DNA of 64,000 nt from an uncultured Phascolarctobacterium sp. (GTDB lineage Bacteria; Bacillota; Negativicutes; Acidaminococcales; Acidaminococcaceae), in contig CAUDEF010000005.1 in assembly GCA_958448515.1 (NCBI GenBank), positions 62,001 to 126,000 on the forward strand, read 5' to 3'. The notes beneath the pieces were generated by a model. That model saw only the letters and a program-made list of their open reading frames with translations, was not told the origin of the DNA and did no database searches. Shown one piece after another: positions 61,269 to 64,000 of this stretch (position 1 is the stretch's first letter; every line of letters begins with the position of its first letter). The translations under genes and the position numbers were made by a program.

Positions 61269-62489
61269 ATGGATGGGTATAAGCAGGAACAGAATAAAGT
61301 GAACTGGAAGGTTAATCTTGCAGTATTATGGATAGGTGTATTTTTTGCCTGCGCCAGCTACACTATGGTTGTACCTTTTCTGCCGGTTTATCTGCTGCAT
61401 GATTTGCAGGTCAGCCAGGATGAAGTTAATTTCTGGAGTGGTGTTGTTTATGCGGTTACTTTTTTAGGAGCAGCTTTGATGGCACCTTACTGGGGTGCCA
61501 GAGCTGACAGAGTGGGTCAGCGTAAAATGGCTATTCGTGCAGGATTTGGCCTTGCTCTTACCTATGGTTTTGCGGGTCTTTGCCAGAATGTGATGCAGCT
61601 TTTTATCGTGCGTGCGGTAACCGGTGTTATCAGTGGCTTTGTACCTGCTTCTATGTCTTTGGTTTCTTCTACCCTGCCGGAGCGAAAAATGGGTTGGGGT
61701 ATGGGTTTAATGCAGACAGCTGTTGCCAGCGGCAGTATTTTAGGACCGCTTTTGGGTGGTTATTTAAGCAGCTGGTTTGGTATGCGCATGTCCTTTTTTG
61801 TAGCCAGCGTGTGTTTGTTTTTAGCAGCAATTCTGGTCATTTTTCTTGTACATGATGCGCCTTTAAGTAAAGAGCATACCAAAAGAGAGATCAATCTGCT
61901 GGATGATTTAAAGGGTGCTTTGGCAAATAAAAATCTGCTGTATATTATGAGTATGTTTTTTCTCATTCAGGTTTGCGTAATGATTATTCAGCCGCTTATT
62001 ACCATGTATGTAGGCACGCTGATGGGAGCGATGAATGATGATACAATAAAAATTTCCGGTATCATCTTCTCTCTGGCAGGTATTGCAGGTATTATTGCAG
62101 CACCCTTCTGGGGTAAGCGCGGACAGCGTTTTGGTTATATTAAAATCTTCTGTCTTGTATCTTTTGGTGCAGGGTTTGTAAATTTATTTCAGATCTTTGT
62201 TCATGATGTGTGGCAGTTTGCCGGTATCCAGTTTATCTATGGTCTGTTCCTGGCTGGAGCAATTCCCAATATCAATGCTAATCTTGTTGAGGTTACAGAC
62301 CAGTCCATGCGCGGCAAGGCCTTTGGACTTGTTACTTCCGCGCAGCAGTTTGGCGGCGTAATCGGACCTTTGCTTGGCGGTGCTTTGGGTCATTGCCTGC
62401 CTACAAGGCTTGTTCTTGTGTGCACGGGATGTATTTTAATCAGCGCATCACTGTATTCGTATTATACAAAACTGCGTAAAGCTGTATAA
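61269..62489 (+). CDS. MFS transporter, DHA1 drug-efflux type
   Basis: A 406-residue protein with 12 predicted helices. Motif A appears as GARADRVGQRKMAIRAG, and motif C-like GSILGPLLGGYLSSWFG in helix 5 marks an antiporter of the TetA/MdtG group. The second half repeats the pattern (WGKRGQRFGYIK; QQFGGVIGPLLGGALG). It probably expels small toxic compounds with proton exchange; the substrate is unknown. ATG 61269 follows GGAGATG. The LysR gene after it may regulate it. Confidence 0.9.
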   Translation: MDGYKQEQNKVNWKVNLAVLWIGVFFACASYTMVVPFLPVYLLHDLQVSQDEVNFWSGVVYAVTFLGAALMAPYWGARADRVGQRKMAIRAGFGLALTYGFAGLCQNVMQLFIVRAVTGVISGFVPASMSLVSSTLPERKMGWGMGLMQTAVASGSILGPLLGGYLSSWFGMRMSFFVASVCLFLAAILVIFLVHDAPLSKEHTKREINLLDDLKGALANKNLLYIMSMFFLIQVCVMIIQPLITMYVGTLMGAMNDDTIKISGIIFSLAGIAGIIAAPFWGKRGQRFGYIKIFCLVSFGAGFVNLFQIFVHDVWQFAGIQFIYGLFLAGAIPNINANLVEVTDQSMRGKAFGLVTSAQQFGGVIGPLLGGALGHCLPTRLVLVCTGCILISASLYSYYTKLRKAV

Positions 62490-62527
62490 TATATAGTGAA
62501 TATAAATAATCTGATGTTGAGGATAAT

Positions 62528-63433
62528 ATGGAGATAAGAGTATTAAAATATTTTTTGGCTGTTGCCAGATGTGAAAATATAACAAGAGCGGCAGAAGAGC
62601 TGCATTTAACTCAGCCTACATTATCCAGGCAGCTTACTGATCTGGAGCTTGAACTGGGCAAGCAGCTTCTTATCCGTGGAAAACGCAAAATAACGCTTAC
62701 TGAAGAAGGCCGGTTTTTAAAAGCAAGAGCTGAGGAAATCATTATGCTGGCAGATAAGACTGAGGCACAGATACGCAGCAATGACGAACAGATCAGCGGA
62801 GATGTATATATAGGCTGCGGAGAAACTGAGGCCATGCGGGAAATAAGCAAGGTGCTGGCTGAGGTGCGTCAGGCATATCCAGATATCCGTTTTCATATGG
62901 TAAGCGGCAATAGTGAGCTGATAACTGACTGGTTAAACAAGGGGCTACTTGATTTTGGCCTTTTGTGCAGGCAGACACCGCCGGTAGAATACGTTTACCG
63001 TCAGCTTAATTACAAAGACAGCTGGGGACTGCTGGTGAGAGAAGATAATAAACTGGCTGCCAAAAGCGGCATTGAGCGGGAGGATTTATTTAACGAGCCC
63101 CTTATAATATCCAGACAAATTGTAGAAAGTCAGGAGTTTGATCACTGGCTGAACAAGCCTGTCAAGGAGCTGAATATTGCAGCTACCTATAATCTGCTGC
63201 ATAATACGCTTTTTATGGCAGAACAGGGAATTGGCAGTGTTTTAGGCTTTAATCGTATTATTTCTGAAAACAGTATGATGGGCTCCGGATTAAAGTTTAT
63301 ACCCCTTAGTCCGCCCATCTATTCTTCCAATTATCTGATCTGGAGAAAGAGATATGTTTTTTCCAAAGCAGGAGCTGTGGTAAAAGCATATTTTGAAAAA
63401 GTATTCCCGAATAAATATGCTTCAAAGGCATAA
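62528..63433 (+). CDS. LysR family transcriptional regulator
   Basis: A 301-residue regulator. The winged helix-turn-helix (1-60) reads EIRVLKYFLAVARCENITRAAEELHLTQPTLSRQL and the ligand-binding domain covers about 90-295. The set with an MFS exporter before it and a secreted hydrolase after it is common in anaerobic gut Firmicutes, so it may control either. It starts 38 bases after the MFS stop and could be co-transcribed. Confidence 0.92.
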   Translation: MEIRVLKYFLAVARCENITRAAEELHLTQPTLSRQLTDLELELGKQLLIRGKRKITLTEEGRFLKARAEEIIMLADKTEAQIRSNDEQISGDVYIGCGETEAMREISKVLAEVRQAYPDIRFHMVSGNSELITDWLNKGLLDFGLLCRQTPPVEYVYRQLNYKDSWGLLVREDNKLAAKSGIEREDLFNEPLIISRQIVESQEFDHWLNKPVKELNIAATYNLLHNTLFMAEQGIGSVLGFNRIISENSMMGSGLKFIPLSPPIYSSNYLIWRKRYVFSKAGAVVKAYFEKVFPNKYASKA

Positions 63434-63530
63434 TAAAAGATAGAAACAAAGTATTGGTAATTATATTAACCTTCATTTTATAATTAGTTATCGAAGAAAT
63501 CTCGAAATATTATAAAATGGAGGTATTTTT

Positions 63531-64000
63531 ATGAAAAAATTTGGTTCAAAATCAAAATTAATTATTGCTGCTGCTTTAGTAGGATTATTTACCTTGGGCG
63601 CTGGCAGTGCCTACGCTGCTGATAGTCTGCAGCAGTTTTCTCATATGAAAAAGTCATCAATCAGTAAATTAAAAGATGACACCAGAGTGTTTAACATCGA
63701 TAAAAATATAACTGTTAAAAAAGTAAGCTTTCAAAACCGTTATGGCTTTGATGTAGCAGGTCATTTGTATCTGCCTGCCGGCTTTAGTGCTGACAAAAAA
63801 TACAAGGCTGTTGTAATAAGCGGACCTTTTGGTGCGGTTAAAGAGCAGTCTTCCGGACTTTATGCTCAGGAGCTGGCTAAAAATGGTTTTGTAACTCTGG
63901 CTTTTGACCAGTCCATGACCGGACAAAGCAGCGGCGCAAGACGCAATATGGGTTCTCCGGAAATTTTTACCGAAGATTACAGTGCTGCTGTAGATTTTAT
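63531..64000 (+). CDS. Secreted alpha/beta hydrolase, N-terminal part
   Basis: The first 156 codons of a gene that continues past the window. A signal peptide ends near GSAYAADS. FDVAGHLYLPAGF, KAVVISGPFGAVKEQSSGLYAQELAKNGF and LAFDQSMTGQSSG match the YcjY-like/dienelactone hydrolase group. The nucleophile elbow is not yet reached, so activity cannot be judged. GGAGG lies 8 bases before the ATG. Confidence 0.8.
   Translation, partial: MKKFGSKSKLIIAAALVGLFTLGAGSAYAADSLQQFSHMKKSSISKLKDDTRVFNIDKNITVKKVSFQNRYGFDVAGHLYLPAGFSADKKYKAVVISGPFGAVKEQSSGLYAQELAKNGFVTLAFDQSMTGQSSGARRNMGSPEIFTEDYSAAVDF

Noticed and set aside
1..64000. CRISPR array
   Set aside because: No regularly spaced direct repeats and no cas genes were seen.

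Overview
The window looks like chromosome of an anaerobic, diderm-type Firmicute, most likely a Negativicute such as the Phascolarctobacterium/Acidaminococcaceae group. This is inferred from gene content and gene style only; no search was run. Supporting signs are strong Shine-Dalgarno sites, Firmicutes-style promoters, a CIRCE operator on groESL, csaB next to a DUF5693 gene, desulfoferrodoxin and a rubredoxin-fused flavin reductase for life without oxygen, and an ftsEX / EnvC-like / CtpA block. Most of the window is ordinary core genome on the + strand.

Layout. 1-3.6 kb: end of leuA, an M20 peptidase, a membrane protein, cyclophilin, a GIY-YIG protein and a cold-shock gene. 3.8-8.7 kb: a carbohydrate-type ABC transporter operon (binding protein, two permeases, ATPase) ending in a sugar-phosphate isomerase-like gene, with a three-half-site operator candidate. 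8.8-13.5 kb: lipase, uracil-DNA glycosylase, desulfoferrodoxin, an ABC-F protein on the - strand, and a YhcH-family protein. 13.5-13.8 kb: tRNA-Asn, tRNA-Glu and tRNA-Val under a consensus promoter. 14.68-14.89 kb: an unassigned structured RNA with its own promoter and a closing stem. 15-18.1 kb: an amino-acid ABC transporter with two tandem binding proteins. 18.2-22.6 kb: hpf, secA and prfB; prfB carries the classic programmed +1 frameshift.

22.6-31.4 kb is an envelope block: DUF5693, csaB, ftsE, ftsX, an EnvC-like M23 protein, a CtpA protease, an ArsC/Spx-like protein and NamZ. 31.5-35.1 kb: rubredoxin-flavin reductase, then an autoinhibited (class II) Fic protein and a DUF262/HNH nuclease, which form a small defence-like patch. 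35.3-42.6 kb: a phosphatase, gamma-carbonic anhydrase, TVP38 protein, CYTH-CHAD protein, acpS, nnr, an amidase and a GerMN lipoprotein. 42.6-45.3 kb: tsaE-tsaB-rimI-tsaD for tRNA t6A. 45.4-47.4 kb: a HisKA_2 kinase and an ANTAR regulator, preceded by a cluster of DnaA-box-like 9-mers. 47.6-51.3 kb: groES, groEL, guaA.

51.3-59.9 kb is the accessory part. It has 1.3 kb of decayed AT-rich DNA, a two-gene McrBC-like cassette (coiled-coil AAA+ ATPase plus DUF2357/PD-(D/E)XK nuclease), an ATC-hydrolase-family gene broken by one early stop codon, an NhaC-type antiporter, and an internally deleted IS200/IS605-like relic. 59.9-64 kb: an unknown protein, an MFS transporter, a LysR regulator and the start of a secreted alpha/beta hydrolase.

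The items most worth following up are the structured RNA at 14.7 kb, the DnaA-box cluster at 45.3 kb, the McrBC-like cassette with its decayed upstream region, and the IS200 relic with its sequestered ribosome binding site.
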